Source of the DNA: Allobosea sp.
GTDB taxonomy: Bacteria; Pseudomonadota; Alphaproteobacteria; Rhizobiales; Beijerinckiaceae
NCBI GenBank assembly: GCA_024231975.1
Contig: JAAEQB010000075.1
Location: 62,001 to 126,000, forward strand
Direction of reading: 5' to 3'
DNA: 64,000 bases
Position 1 is the stretch's first letter. Every line of letters begins with the position of its first letter. Below are positions 32,645 to 41,838 of this stretch, in pieces. The notes beneath the pieces are model-generated. The model had not been told where the DNA came from and did no database searches. It saw only the letters and a list, made by a program, of their open reading frames with translations. The translations under genes and the position numbers were made by a program.

Positions 32645-33583
32645 ATGTCCGCGCTGTTGAAAGGGCTCTGGGCGCGTCCGCTCCTGTTGCTTTGGCTGCC
32701 GCCTTTGTTCTGGGCGGGGAATCTCGTGCTCGGGCGCGCACTGGGGCCGAGCTTTCCGCCGGTCTCGCTCGCCGTCGGGCGCTGGCTCGTGGCTCTGGCC
32801 TGCCTTGCTCCCCTCATCGGCCGGCAGGCCTGGCGGGAGCGGGGGCTGCTGCGGCAGCACCTTGCCCTCATCGTTGCCTGCGGCGCCTTCGGCATCGCCG
32901 GCTACAACGCGCTCGGCTATCTCGCCTTGCGGACGACACCGGCCGCGAGCGTCGCCTTCCTGAACTCGACCTTGCCGCTGATGGTGCCGCTCGCGGCTTT
33001 CGCGCTCGGCGTCGAGCGTGCCTCCGGCCGGACCCTCGCCGGCATCGCGCTGTCCTTCGTTGGCGTCGTCTGGATCGTCGCACGCGGCGACCTGCAGCAG
33101 CTCGGCGGATTGCGGGCCGATGGCGGCGAGTTCCTCGTGCTCATCGCCGTCGCCAATTACGCGATCTATTCCGTCCTGCTGCGACGCAAACCGGCGACCT
33201 TGAGCCCGTTGGTCTTCCTCGCTGCCACCATGGCGACGGGTTTGCTGGTGCTCATGCCATTCTGGGTGTTTGAATTGGCGCAAGGCGCGCACATCCCGAC
33301 CGATCTGGGCTCTGTTGCGGCCGTGCTCTACATCGGCGTGTTCGCCTCGCTCCTCGCCTTTATCCTCTGGGGGCATTGCGTGGCGACACTCGGGCCGAGC
33401 GTCACCGGCGTCTCGTTCCATCTGGTGGCGCTGTTCACGGCTCTGCTTGCAGTCGCCGTTCTGGGCGAGCCGGTGCGTGGCTTCCACCTTGTCGGCATGG
33501 CGCTGATCCTCGCCGGCTTTTTCCTCGCGACCGCGAAATGGACCGGCGCCGGGTTGCGGCCAGCACGGCAGCGGGGCGCTTAG
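32645..33583 (+). CDS. EamA/DMT-family transporter
   Basis: A 312-residue membrane protein with about 10 helices in two EamA repeats (PLFWAGNLVLGRALG opens the first; FILWGHCVATLGPSVTG lies in the second). It probably exports an amino acid or related metabolite. It is the third gene in the AraC-led operon, 8 bases after the AlaX-like gene and 6 before the ArgE-like gene. The substrate is unknown. Confidence 0.85.
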   Translation: MSALLKGLWARPLLLLWLPPLFWAGNLVLGRALGPSFPPVSLAVGRWLVALACLAPLIGRQAWRERGLLRQHLALIVACGAFGIAGYNALGYLALRTTPAASVAFLNSTLPLMVPLAAFALGVERASGRTLAGIALSFVGVVWIVARGDLQQLGGLRADGGEFLVLIAVANYAIYSVLLRRKPATLSPLVFLAATMATGLLVLMPFWVFELAQGAHIPTDLGSVAAVLYIGVFASLLAFILWGHCVATLGPSVTGVSFHLVALFTALLAVAVLGEPVRGFHLVGMALILAGFFLATAKWTGAGLRPARQRGA

Positions 33584-33589
33584 GCAGTC

Positions 33590-34684
33590 ATGGATACCAT
33601 CGAGATTCTGCGCAGGCTCGTCGCCTTCGACACCACCTCGCGGCGTTCCAATCTCGATCTGGTCAATTGGATCGCGGATTATCTCGACGGCGCGGGCGCG
33701 CGGATACGCCTGACCGGCGAAGCGTCGGGCGAAAAGGCCAACATCCTGGCGACGATCGGGCCGGATGCGCCGGGCGGCATCGTCCTCTCGGGCCACACCG
33801 ATGTCGTCCCGGTCGATGATCAGGACTGGGCGAGCGATCCATTCTCGCTCGCCAGCCGGGACGGACGCCTGCATGGCCGCGGCGCCGTCGACATGAAGGG
33901 CTTCGTCGCGGCGTGTCTCGCGGCGGTCTCGGGCTGGCGGACGGATGAGCTGCGGCGGCCGATCCATCTCGCCCTGTCCTATGACGAGGAGGTCGGCTGC
34001 CTCGGCGTGCCGCTGCTGATCGCCGACTTGCTGGCGCATTGCCCGCCTCCGGCACTCGCAATCATCGGCGAGCCGACGCAGATGCGGATCGGGCTCAGCC
34101 ATCGCGGCTTCTACGGCTATCGCAGCGTTTTTCACGGCCGCGCCGCCCATTCGAGCGACCCGCGCCTCGGCGCCAGCGCGATCGAGCCGGCAGCGGCGCT
34201 GGTCGCGGCACTCGCTGGCCTCGGAGAGGGCGAAGGCGGAACCACCGTCAACATCGGCAGGATCGCCGGCGGCAGCGCCATCAACATCGTACCGGAGCGC
34301 TGCGAGATCGTCTGGGAGTTCCGGCCGCCGGACGAGGCTGCCGTCGATGCCGTGCTTGCCGAGGTGGCGGGTTTCGTGGCGGGACTGCCTTGCGATGTGA
34401 GCGTCGAGACGATGCCGCTGGCGCGCGTGCTGCCGCTCGACTGCGCTGCGGACAGTCCAGCTGTCGGCATGGTGCGCGAGTTCGGCGGCCTGTGGCCACC
34501 GCTCGCAATGCCGTTCGGGACGGAAGCCGGCTTCTTCCAGCAAGCGGGGATTCCGGCCCTGGTCTGCGGTCCCGGCTCGATCGCGCAGGCGCATCAGCCG
34601 GACGAGTGGATCGCGGTCTCCGAACTGGAGGCGGCGGACCGGTTTCTCGCACGCATTGGTGCCCGAGCCGCGGCCGAGCCATGA
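33590..34684 (+). CDS. argE: Acetylornithine deacetylase (ArgE/M20 family)
   Basis: A 364-residue M20 metallohydrolase. The metal ligands are visible in LSGHTDVVPVD, GRGAVDMKGF, the catalytic YDEEVGCLG and GEPTQM, with a final histidine in AQAHQPDEW. ArgE removes the acetyl group from N-acetylornithine, but this operon (AraC, AlaX, exporter) suggests a broader N-acyl amino-acid deacylase. The length is slightly below the usual 380 residues, but all catalytic motifs are intact. Confidence 0.82.
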   Translation: MDTIEILRRLVAFDTTSRRSNLDLVNWIADYLDGAGARIRLTGEASGEKANILATIGPDAPGGIVLSGHTDVVPVDDQDWASDPFSLASRDGRLHGRGAVDMKGFVAACLAAVSGWRTDELRRPIHLALSYDEEVGCLGVPLLIADLLAHCPPPALAIIGEPTQMRIGLSHRGFYGYRSVFHGRAAHSSDPRLGASAIEPAAALVAALAGLGEGEGGTTVNIGRIAGGSAINIVPERCEIVWEFRPPDEAAVDAVLAEVAGFVAGLPCDVSVETMPLARVLPLDCAADSPAVGMVREFGGLWPPLAMPFGTEAGFFQQAGIPALVCGPGSIAQAHQPDEWIAVSELEAADRFLARIGARAAAEP

Positions 34685-34775
34685 ACTGCCGCTGGCGGAA
34701 GGTATCACGCCGTTTTCGACAGCCCGATTTTACCCGCCGCTAAAGACTCCAGCGTAGCCTTCTGCCTGGAATGCG

Positions 34776-35684
34776 GTGCGCACGGTAGTGTTTGGCAACA
34801 TCATCGAGAGTCTCTTCGAGACCAGTGGCACGCTCGTGGCGCTGTTCGATCCGCAGGACATCCTGCGGCGGTCGAATGCGGCCTTTCGTGAGGCCTATGG
34901 CATAACCGAGGACGAGACGCTCAGCTGGGCGCAGATCGTGCGGCGCAATTTCGAGCAGCGCCGCGGCGTGGCCTTCGCTACCGACGATTTCGAGCATTGG
35001 TTGACCTCGGCTCGCTCCCGCCGTGGGAAAACCCCATACCGCGCTTTCGAGACCGATATCACCGATGGCCGTTGGCTCTGGATGACCGAGACGGTATCGC
35101 CGGCCGGCTGGATGCTCTGCGTCGCTTCGGACATCACCGAACTGCGAACCGGAGAGCGCAGCCTGCGGCAGGACCGGGACAGCGCGCGCAAGGCTTCGCA
35201 GACCGACGAGCTGACCGGCATCTCGAACCGGCGCCACTGCATGAGTGTGCTGCAGGGGACGATCGGCAAGGCGAATGCGGGCGAGGTCGGCGAGACTTGC
35301 ATCGCACTGCTCGACATCGATCGATTCAAGCAGATCAATGATCGTTTCGGCCATCAGTTCGGCGACGCCGTGCTGATCGACTTCGGCACGAGCGTGCAGC
35401 GAAACCTGCGCCCTGCGGACAGCTTTGGGCGGGTCGGCGGGGAGGAGTTCCTGCTGATCCTGCCGCAGCTCGGACCAGTAGCGGCCGAACTCCTGATCGA
35501 GCGCCTGTTCAAGCGGATCGGACGGCCCGGCTGCCTGCCCTCGGAGCCCAATTTCCACTATTCGTTCTCGGCGGGCCTGACGCAGATCCGCTTGGGCGAT
35601 ACCCTGGCTGAGGTCTATCACCGCGCTGATGCCGCCCTCTACGAGGCCAAGATCGGTGGACGCGGCCGGCAGATGTCCGCTTGA
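34776..35684 (+). CDS. PAS-GGDEF diguanylate cyclase
   Basis: A 302-residue signalling protein. A PAS-like sensor (about residues 10-125; LVALFDPQDILRRSNAAFREAYG) is followed by a GGDEF domain with active motif GGEEF at 221-225. An RxxD inhibitory site (RPAD, 212-215) sits exactly five residues before it, so product feedback by c-di-GMP is expected. There is no membrane segment. The GTG at 34776 is the probable start; a GTG at 34788 is also possible. It stands alone. Confidence 0.88.
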   Translation: MRTVVFGNIIESLFETSGTLVALFDPQDILRRSNAAFREAYGITEDETLSWAQIVRRNFEQRRGVAFATDDFEHWLTSARSRRGKTPYRAFETDITDGRWLWMTETVSPAGWMLCVASDITELRTGERSLRQDRDSARKASQTDELTGISNRRHCMSVLQGTIGKANAGEVGETCIALLDIDRFKQINDRFGHQFGDAVLIDFGTSVQRNLRPADSFGRVGGEEFLLILPQLGPVAAELLIERLFKRIGRPGCLPSEPNFHYSFSAGLTQIRLGDTLAEVYHRADAALYEAKIGGRGRQMSA

Positions 35685-35743
35685 GCAGCACGTGCCAGGG
35701 CGCAATGAGTACCAGGTCAGCCCGGCGCCAGCGGATCGTCGTT

Positions 35744-36262
35744 TCAGGGTCCGGCGGCGAGAGAGAGTCCATTGCCGTCGGGCGTTGAGCTGACCGCCGG
35801 GGCTTCGGCGCGGCAGGTGTCGTCGACGGAAGGCTTTGTGGTGCTTCTCATCAGCTCGAATGTTGAGCACAGCTTGCCGTAGCCCGGTGTCTCCACGGTT
35901 CCCGATAGATCGGCGCCGCCTTGCCCGACACGGCCGTGGAGATCGACCGTGATGTAGCCGGCCGGCCGCTTGATCCATTTGGAGCCGGTGATGTCGAGCG
36001 CTCCGCCGCCTCTGATGCGGCCCGAAACCGTGAAACATCCTTCCGGCACGGTGATGTTCTCGCGCAGCGGGTAGAACTGGAAGACGCCGGAAAACCTGCT
36101 GCCGTCCTGCCGATCGATCGTCAGTGTCAGCCCGGTCTTGCCCTGCGCGCAGACATAGGTGCCTTGCCAGTTGCCGATAAGGGCGGCCGGAGTCTCCTGG
36201 GCCAAGGCCGGCTGCGCCATGGCCATGAGCGCAATGACCAACGGCGTGGTCGAGCGCGCCAT
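35744..36262 (-). CDS. Predicted secreted protein of unknown function
   Basis: A 172-residue protein with a Sec signal peptide (LVIALMAMAQPALAQ). The mature part has four cysteines (residues 38, 76, 132 and 150) and beta-rich segments (NWQGTYVCAQGKTGLTLTID, YITVDLHGRVG). It is predicted to be periplasmic and disulfide-bonded. I do not recognise a named family. Its start shares one base with the stop of the acyl-CoA synthetase gene upstream, so they are co-transcribed. Confidence 0.75.
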   Translation of the reverse strand: MARSTTPLVIALMAMAQPALAQETPAALIGNWQGTYVCAQGKTGLTLTIDRQDGSRFSGVFQFYPLRENITVPEGCFTVSGRIRGGGALDITGSKWIKRPAGYITVDLHGRVGQGGADLSGTVETPGYGKLCSTFELMRSTTKPSVDDTCRAEAPAVSSTPDGNGLSLAAGP

Positions 36263-37890
36263 CACAGCGCCCGCGCCATCTCGCGCAGTTTGAATTTCTG
36301 GATCTTGCCGGTCGAGGTCTTCGGCACCTCGACGAAGACCACCGTGCGCGGGCATTTGAACGAGGCGAGCAGCGTCTTGCACCAGGCGATGATCTCGTCC
36401 TCCGTTACGCTTTGCCCGGGCTTCAATTCGACGAAGGCGCAGGGCGTCTCGCCCCATTTCTCGTCGGGGCGGGCGACGACGGCGGCTGCCTGTACGGCCG
36501 GATGCTTGTAGAGCGCATCCTCGACCTCGATCGAGGAGATGTTCTCGCCACCGGAGATGATGATGTCCTTGGAGCGGTCCTTGAGCTGGATGTAGCCGTC
36601 GGGATGCATCACCCCGAGATCGCCGGAGTGGAACCAGCCACCGGCGAAGGCGGTCGCCGTCGATTTCGGATTCTTGAGATAGCCCTTCATCACGACATTG
36701 CCGCGGAACATCACCTCACCGAGGGATTGGCCGTCATGCGGCACGCGCTCCATCGTCTCGGGATCGAGCACGTCGAGCCCTTCCAGCGCCGGATAGCGCA
36801 CGCCCTGGCGCGCCTTCAGCGCTGCCTGCTCGCCGCCGGGCAGGGCGTCCCAGGCGCCGTTCCACTCGTTGACCACGGCGGGGCCGTAGACCTCGGTCAA
36901 CCCGTAGAGATGAACGACGTTGAAGCCGGCCTGCGCCATGCCGGCGAGTACGGCCTCGGGCGGCGGGGCGGCGGCGGTGAAGAAATTCACCTTCTGGGGG
37001 AAGCTGCGGCGCTCGGCCTCGGGGGCGTTGAGCAGCGTCGACATCACGATCGGCGCGCCGCACATATGGGTGACGCCATGGTCGGCCAGCGCGTCGTACA
37101 TCGCCTTGGCCCGGACCTGGCGCAGGCAGACATGGGTGCCGGCGAGCAGCGAGATCGTCCAGGGGAAGCACCAGCCATTGCAGTGGAACATCGGCAGGGT
37201 CCAGAGATAGACCGGGTGCCGGCCCATGCCGCCGGTGAGCACGTTCGAGGTCGCCAAGAGGTTGGCGCCGCGATGGTGGTAGACCACGCCCTTGGGATCG
37301 CCTGTGGTGCCGGAGGTGTAGTTCAGCGCGATCGCATCCCACTCGTCGGATGGCATGACCCAGTCGAAATCGGCATCGCCCTGCGCGAGGAAGTCCTCGT
37401 ATTCGACGCTGCCGAGGCGCTCGCCCGGTCCGTCATAGACCGGGTCGTCATAGTCGATGACCAGCGGCTTCACCTTGCAGAGCGCCAGCGCCTCCTTGAC
37501 CGTCCTGGAGAATTCGCGATCGGCGATCAGCACCTTGGCCTCGCCATGGTCGAGCGAGAAGGCGATGATCGCGGCGTCGAGGCGGGTGTTGAGCGTGTTC
37601 AGCACCGCGCCGCACATCGGCACGCCGTAATGGCATTCGAGCATGGCCGGGGTGTTCGGCAGCATCGCCGCCACCGTGTCGTTCTTGCCGATGCCGTGCT
37701 GCTTCAGCGCCGAGGCGAGGCGACGGGTGCGGGCATAGAGCTCGGCGTAAGATCGCTTCAGCGGGCCGTGGATGACGGCGACATGGTTGGGGAAGACGCT
37801 GGCGGCGCGCTCGAGGAAGGGCAGCGGCGAGAGCGGCTGGAAGTTCGCCGGGTTGCGATCGAGGTCAGTGTCGTAAGGTGAGAGCGGCAT
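36262..37890 (-). CDS. Acyl-CoA synthetase (AMP-forming), DmdB/medium-chain type
   Basis: A 542-residue adenylate-forming ligase. The P-loop motif is YTSGTTGDPKGVVYHH, the A5 motif is YGLTEVYGP, and the hinge and GD motifs are WFHSGDLGVMHPDGY and KDRSKDIIISGGENISS. The catalytic lysine is in KTSTGKIQKF. It activates a fatty or short-chain acid with ATP and CoA; relatives include 3-methylmercaptopropionyl-CoA ligase DmdB and medium-chain ligases. The exact substrate is uncertain. Confidence 0.88.
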   Translation of the reverse strand: MPLSPYDTDLDRNPANFQPLSPLPFLERAASVFPNHVAVIHGPLKRSYAELYARTRRLASALKQHGIGKNDTVAAMLPNTPAMLECHYGVPMCGAVLNTLNTRLDAAIIAFSLDHGEAKVLIADREFSRTVKEALALCKVKPLVIDYDDPVYDGPGERLGSVEYEDFLAQGDADFDWVMPSDEWDAIALNYTSGTTGDPKGVVYHHRGANLLATSNVLTGGMGRHPVYLWTLPMFHCNGWCFPWTISLLAGTHVCLRQVRAKAMYDALADHGVTHMCGAPIVMSTLLNAPEAERRSFPQKVNFFTAAAPPPEAVLAGMAQAGFNVVHLYGLTEVYGPAVVNEWNGAWDALPGGEQAALKARQGVRYPALEGLDVLDPETMERVPHDGQSLGEVMFRGNVVMKGYLKNPKSTATAFAGGWFHSGDLGVMHPDGYIQLKDRSKDIIISGGENISSIEVEDALYKHPAVQAAAVVARPDEKWGETPCAFVELKPGQSVTEDEIIAWCKTLLASFKCPRTVVFVEVPKTSTGKIQKFKLREMARAL

Positions 37891-37978
37891 GGCGTTCGGC
37901 GTTCCCGGCGGTTGTTGCCGGACAGCCTAGAAGCGCGCTCCGCCCTGGGCAATGAGTTGACGAAGAGCCGCCGGGATT

Positions 37979-38110
37979 CCCTTCCCCCCGCTTGCGGTGG
38001 GGAAGGGTTAGGGATGGGGGGACGAAAAGCCGGACTCGGGACTTCTTCGAAGTTGCACCAGGCGGCACTGCCCCCCACCCAACCCTCCCCACCGCAAGCG
38101 GGGGGAGGGC
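37979..38110. repeat. RIME-like palindromic intergenic element B
   Basis: About 132 bases with inverted arms: the left arm contains CCCCCCGCTTGCGGTGGGG and GGGTTAGGGATGGGGGG, and the right arm contains CCCCCCACCCAACCC and CCCCACCGCAAGCGGGGGG. It closely matches element E at 60445-60580. It lies between the acyl-CoA synthetase start and the TauE-like gene end. Confidence 0.8.
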
Positions 38111-38142
38111 TATTGCCGCGATCGCCTGCCATTGCGACATGA

Positions 38143-38901
38143 TCAGCCGAAGAGCGGACGCACGCCGTCAAAGACCAGTTTCAGGCCGACCGCGATGAGC
38201 AGCCAGTAGATGATGGTGTAGAAGCGCTCGGCCGGGACGCGACGGACCAGCCAGACGCCAGCGATGGTCGAGAGGATCGCCACGGGGGCCAGCGCTGCCG
38301 AGGCCATCAGGTTCTGGTGGCTGAACTGGCCGAGGATGAAATAGGGCAGCACCTTGATCCAGTTCATCAGCGCGAAGAACAGCGCGCCGGTGCCGACGAA
38401 GACCGCCGGCGGCAGGCGCTGCGGCATGGTGTAGATCTGGAAGGGCGGCCCGCCGGCATGGGCGATCATACTGGTGAAGCCGCAGATCGCGCCCCAGAGC
38501 GTGCCGGCCGCATAGTTCGCCTTGGTCACCGGCTGGGCTGTCGCCTTGCCGGCGAGGAGGCGGCGCAGGGCAAAGCCGATCGAGATCACCCCGACCGCGA
38601 GGCCAACGACGGCGTCGGAGACCTTCGCTGCCAGCAGGTAGCCGGCGAGCACGCCGAGCAGCATGCCGGGCAGCAGGGTCGCAAGGTTCCGGCGGTCGAA
38701 TTCATGGCGATAGGACCAGACCGAGACGACGTCCTGGATGATCAGGATCGGCAGCATGATCGCCGCCGCCTGCACCGGCGAGACGATCAGCGCCATCAGC
38801 GGCAGCGAGAGCAGGCTGAGGCCCGAGAAGCCGCCCTTGGACAGCCCCATCAGGATGACGGCCGGCGCCATGACGGCGAAGAAGGTGAAGTCGAAGGTCA
38901 T
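38143..38901 (-). CDS. TauE/SafE-family membrane exporter
   Basis: A 252-residue protein with seven to eight hydrophobic helices. GLSKGGFSGLSLLSLPLMAL and the mirrored FTSMIAHAGGPPFQIYTMP segment are the paired motifs of the TauE/SafE (DUF81) family, which exports sulfite, sulfoacetate or related anions. The ATG at 38901 (MTFDFTFFAVMAP) begins the first helix; longer in-frame starts reach 39081 but would overlap the promoter of the divergent propionyl-CoA synthetase gene. Confidence 0.85.
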   Translation of the reverse strand: MTFDFTFFAVMAPAVILMGLSKGGFSGLSLLSLPLMALIVSPVQAAAIMLPILIIQDVVSVWSYRHEFDRRNLATLLPGMLLGVLAGYLLAAKVSDAVVGLAVGVISIGFALRRLLAGKATAQPVTKANYAAGTLWGAICGFTSMIAHAGGPPFQIYTMPQRLPPAVFVGTGALFFALMNWIKVLPYFILGQFSHQNLMASAALAPVAILSTIAGVWLVRRVPAERFYTIIYWLLIAVGLKLVFDGVRPLFG

Positions 38902-39079
38902 GGCCCCGGCAAAGGCAAGATGTGCAGCGCAGCCCATCTGGTTGCGCTGAAAGTCTGAGATCGCGGTGCTTGCACGCAAGCGGCGGACATGGGCACGATC
39001 CCGCGCCAAATCCGGCCCGCAGACGGCCAGCCCGGAGTTCAGCTCTAGGCTCAATACCTGGCGAAGAGGAACGCTTTTC

Positions 39080-40996
39080 ATGACTGCCAGCCATGCAAGC
39101 CGCTACGCCGAGACCTATGCCGCCTGGCAGCGGGACCCTCAAGGCTATTGGGCGCAGATCGCCAAAGGCATCGAGTGGATCAAGCCACCGCAGCAGATCT
39201 TCGATGCGAGCGCCGGCATCTACGGCCGCTGGTTCCCCGATGCGAGCTGCAACACCTGCTTCAATGCGTTGGATAGGCATGTCCGCGACGGCCGGGCCGA
39301 GCAGACGGCGCTGATCTATGACAGCCCGGTCACCGGCACCAAGGCGAGCTACACCTACGCGCAAATGCTCGACGAGGTCGCGACGCTGGCGGCTGTGCTG
39401 CAGGACCAGGGCGTCGGCAAGGGCGACCGCGTCATCATCTATATGCCGATGATTCCGGAGGCGGCCTTCGCCATGCTGGCCTGCGCCCGCATCGGCGCGA
39501 TCCATTCGGTGGTGTTCGGCGGCTTCGCCGCGAAGGAGCTGGCGACCCGCATCGACGATGCCACACCCAAGCTGATCATGACCGCGACCTGCGGCATCGA
39601 GCCGACGCGCGTGGTCGAGTACAAGCCGCTGCTCGATGCCGCGATCGATCTCGCCACGCACAAGCCCGATGCCTGCATCGTGCTGCAGCGGCCGCAGGTC
39701 GACGCCTCCATGCATGTCAGCCGCGACAAGAACTGGCGCACGCTCGTCGCCGCCGCGCGCGCAAACGGCCGCAAGGCCGATTGCGTCGAGGTCGCTGCGA
39801 CCGACCCGCTCTATGTGCTCTACACCTCCGGCACGACGGGGCGGCCCAAGGGCGTGGTGCGCGACAATGGCGGGCACATGGTCATGCTGGTCGCGACCAT
39901 GACGCAGCTCTACGATGTCAGGCCGGGTGAGGTGATGTTCACCGCCTCCGATGTCGGCTGGGTCGTCGGTCACAGCTATATCGTCTACGGCCCGCTGATC
40001 CAGGGCGCGACCTCGATCCTCTATGAGGGCAAGCCGGTCGGCACACCCGATCCCGGAGCCTTCTGGCGGGTGATCTCGGAGTACAAGGCGGTGGCGATGT
40101 TCACTGCACCGACCGCCTTCCGGGCGATCCGCAAAGAGGACCCGCAGGCGACGTTCCTCAAGAACTACGATCTCTCGCAGTTCCGCACGCTGTTCCTCGC
40201 GGGCGAGCGCGCCGATCCCGACACGCTGAAATGGGCTGAGGACGTCCTGAAGGTGCCGGTGGTCGACCATTGGTGGCAGACCGAGACCGGCGCCTGCATG
40301 GTAGGCAACCCGGTGGGACTGGGATTGCTGCCGATCAAGCACGGCTCGCCGAGCGTGCCGCTGCCGGGCTACGACATCCAGTGCCTGGACGAGGGTGGCC
40401 GGCCGGTTCCGGCCGGGACGATGGGTGCGATCGTGGCGAAGCTGCCGCTGCCGCCCGGCGCACTGCCGACGCTGTGGCATGACGATGAGCGTTTCCGAAG
40501 CGCTTATCTCGAAACCTATCCCGGCTTCTACAACACCTCGGATGCCGGCTTCATCGATGCGGACGGCTATGTCTTCATCATGGGGCGCACCGACGACATC
40601 ATCAACGTCGCCGGCCACCGGCTCTCGACCGGCGGCATGGAGGAGGTGCTGGCCTCGCATCCGGCCGTGGCCGAATGCGCGGTGGTCGGCATCAAGGATG
40701 CGCTCAAGGGCGAGCAGCCCTGTGGCTTCGTGGTGATGAAGGCGGGCGTGACGCAGTCGGCGGCCGAGGTCGAGAAGGAGCTGGTCGGGCTGGTGCGCGA
40801 CAAGATCGGTCCGGTCGCCGCCTTCAAGCTGGCGATCACCGTGGCGCGCCTGCCGAAGACGCGCTCCGGCAAGATTCTGCGCGCGACGATGAAGAAGATC
40901 GCCGATGGCGAGGACTACGCCATGCCGGCGACGATCGAGGACCCGGCCGTGCTGGGCGAGATCGGGAGCGCGCTGAAGGGCAGGGGGTTGGGCTGA
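39080..40996 (+). CDS. prpE: Propionyl-CoA synthetase
   Basis: A 638-residue acetyl-CoA-synthetase-type ligase. ASRYAETYAAWQRDPQGYWA at the N-terminus and FDASAGIYGRWFPDASCNTCFNALDRH (seen as two adjoining blocks at residues 41-68) are typical of PrpE. The P-loop is YTSGTTGRPKGVVRD, the W-x-T-E motif is WWQTETGA, and the catalytic lysine is in KTRSGKILRATM. It activates propionate to propionyl-CoA. The ATG at 39080 follows GAAGAGGA. It is divergent from the TauE-like gene. Confidence 0.9.
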   Translation: MTASHASRYAETYAAWQRDPQGYWAQIAKGIEWIKPPQQIFDASAGIYGRWFPDASCNTCFNALDRHVRDGRAEQTALIYDSPVTGTKASYTYAQMLDEVATLAAVLQDQGVGKGDRVIIYMPMIPEAAFAMLACARIGAIHSVVFGGFAAKELATRIDDATPKLIMTATCGIEPTRVVEYKPLLDAAIDLATHKPDACIVLQRPQVDASMHVSRDKNWRTLVAAARANGRKADCVEVAATDPLYVLYTSGTTGRPKGVVRDNGGHMVMLVATMTQLYDVRPGEVMFTASDVGWVVGHSYIVYGPLIQGATSILYEGKPVGTPDPGAFWRVISEYKAVAMFTAPTAFRAIRKEDPQATFLKNYDLSQFRTLFLAGERADPDTLKWAEDVLKVPVVDHWWQTETGACMVGNPVGLGLLPIKHGSPSVPLPGYDIQCLDEGGRPVPAGTMGAIVAKLPLPPGALPTLWHDDERFRSAYLETYPGFYNTSDAGFIDADGYVFIMGRTDDIINVAGHRLSTGGMEEVLASHPAVAECAVVGIKDALKGEQPCGFVVMKAGVTQSAAEVEKELVGLVRDKIGPVAAFKLAITVARLPKTRSGKILRATMKKIADGEDYAMPATIEDPAVLGEIGSALKGRGLG

Positions 40997-41032
40997 ATGA
41001 ATCCTCAGTTTGGCGGTATCGACCGGTGAGAC

Positions 41033-41410
41033 ATGGGTGGTTTCAACCTGATCAAGTTTCGTTTTCGCTGCGATTCGTGTGCGCAGGAACATGACTTTTT
41101 TGCTCAGTGCCGGACACCGAAGTACAACAGCCCAAGCGACATCCGCTTCGATGGGCGCGAGTATTTTTATCTGATTGGCGATGTCATGGAGTGGTTTGAC
41201 GAGCCTGAGCGCGAGAGGGATTGGCCAGGAGATTATGCATTCGTCTCAAACCTCGACGGGCCGTCTGTATACGTCATCGAGCGCTGCTGGGGCCAATGCC
41301 CTGGCTGTCGCAAGGCCTATAACTTTTATTTCTTCCTGAAGGATCGGCAGATCATGCGCCTAATCGGGCATGAGGATGCGAATCTGACCGACAACTCTGT
41401 CAGACCATAG
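41033..41410 (+). CDS. CpXC-like zinc-ribbon protein of unknown function
   Basis: A 125-residue hypothetical protein. Two cysteine pairs (CDSCAQEH near residue 13 and CWGQCPGC near residue 85) suggest a zinc ribbon, and the centre is rich in aromatic and acidic residues. The base composition is visibly poorer in G and C than its neighbours, with AT-ending codons common (TTT, TAT, GAT), a sign of recent transfer. It stands alone after prpE. No function can be assigned. Confidence 0.7.
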   Translation: MGGFNLIKFRFRCDSCAQEHDFFAQCRTPKYNSPSDIRFDGREYFYLIGDVMEWFDEPERERDWPGDYAFVSNLDGPSVYVIERCWGQCPGCRKAYNFYFFLKDRQIMRLIGHEDANLTDNSVRP

Positions 41411-41452
41411 ACGCCGGCTGAAGCTCGACGCGCAATTCGACGAAAATACAAC

Positions 41453-41467
41453 TTTACGTTGCTTTAA
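41453..41467. promoter_or_regulatory. Near-consensus CtrA-like box upstream of the chemoreceptor operon
   Basis: TTTACGTTGCTTTAA fits TTAA-N7-TTAA with one mismatch. It lies 48 bases before the small gene at 41515 that leads the chemoreceptor. Weak on its own; proposed because alphaproteobacterial motility genes are often under CtrA. Confidence 0.3.
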
Positions 41468-41514
41468 ACAAAATCGTCTAGGATCGCAGGCGCTTATCCC
41501 GCCGGATTCAAACG

Positions 41515-41838
41515 ATGGCGCCTCGCCCACGCGTCGGATTGCTGGCCTTGGCGATCAGTGCGTTGCTGGCGCCGGTCGGCGTCGTCCTCGCCCCACGGGA
41601 CGGGGCGCCGGTTCTCGTGCTCGCGGCAAGTTCTGCCATGGCCGCCGAAGCGGTGAGCCGCGCGGACGGCGTCATCCTGGCCCCGATCGGCCGTTTCGGC
41701 CTGCTGGCGCGTTCGGACAGCCCCGGTTTCTCGACGCGCCTTTATAGCTCCGGCGCCACCCTCGTCTTGGCAGGGCTCGGCGGCGGCTGCTCCGGCCAGG
41801 CACGCGACCCCCTCATTCCAGCGAGACGGTCCCTATGA
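41515..41838 (+). CDS. Small hypothetical protein preceding the chemoreceptor
   Basis: A 107-residue protein with an N-terminal hydrophobic helix (VGLLALAISALLAPVGVVLA) and a second domain (VILAPIGRFGLLARSDSPGF, LYSSGATLVLAG) ending in a glycine/cysteine segment. It overlaps the chemoreceptor start by 4 bases (ATGA), so the two are coupled. It is probably membrane-attached. The function is unknown; co-expression suggests a link to the receptor. Confidence 0.6.
   Translation: MAPRPRVGLLALAISALLAPVGVVLAPRDGAPVLVLAASSAMAAEAVSRADGVILAPIGRFGLLARSDSPGFSTRLYSSGATLVLAGLGGGCSGQARDPLIPARRSL

Noticed and set aside
38702..41092. A 796-codon open frame on the minus strand opposite prpE
   Set aside because: It is a shadow of the high-GC prpE and tauE genes: low-complexity Arg/His/Asp-rich sequence with no recognisable domain. 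The same holds for the 528-codon frame at 20499-22085.
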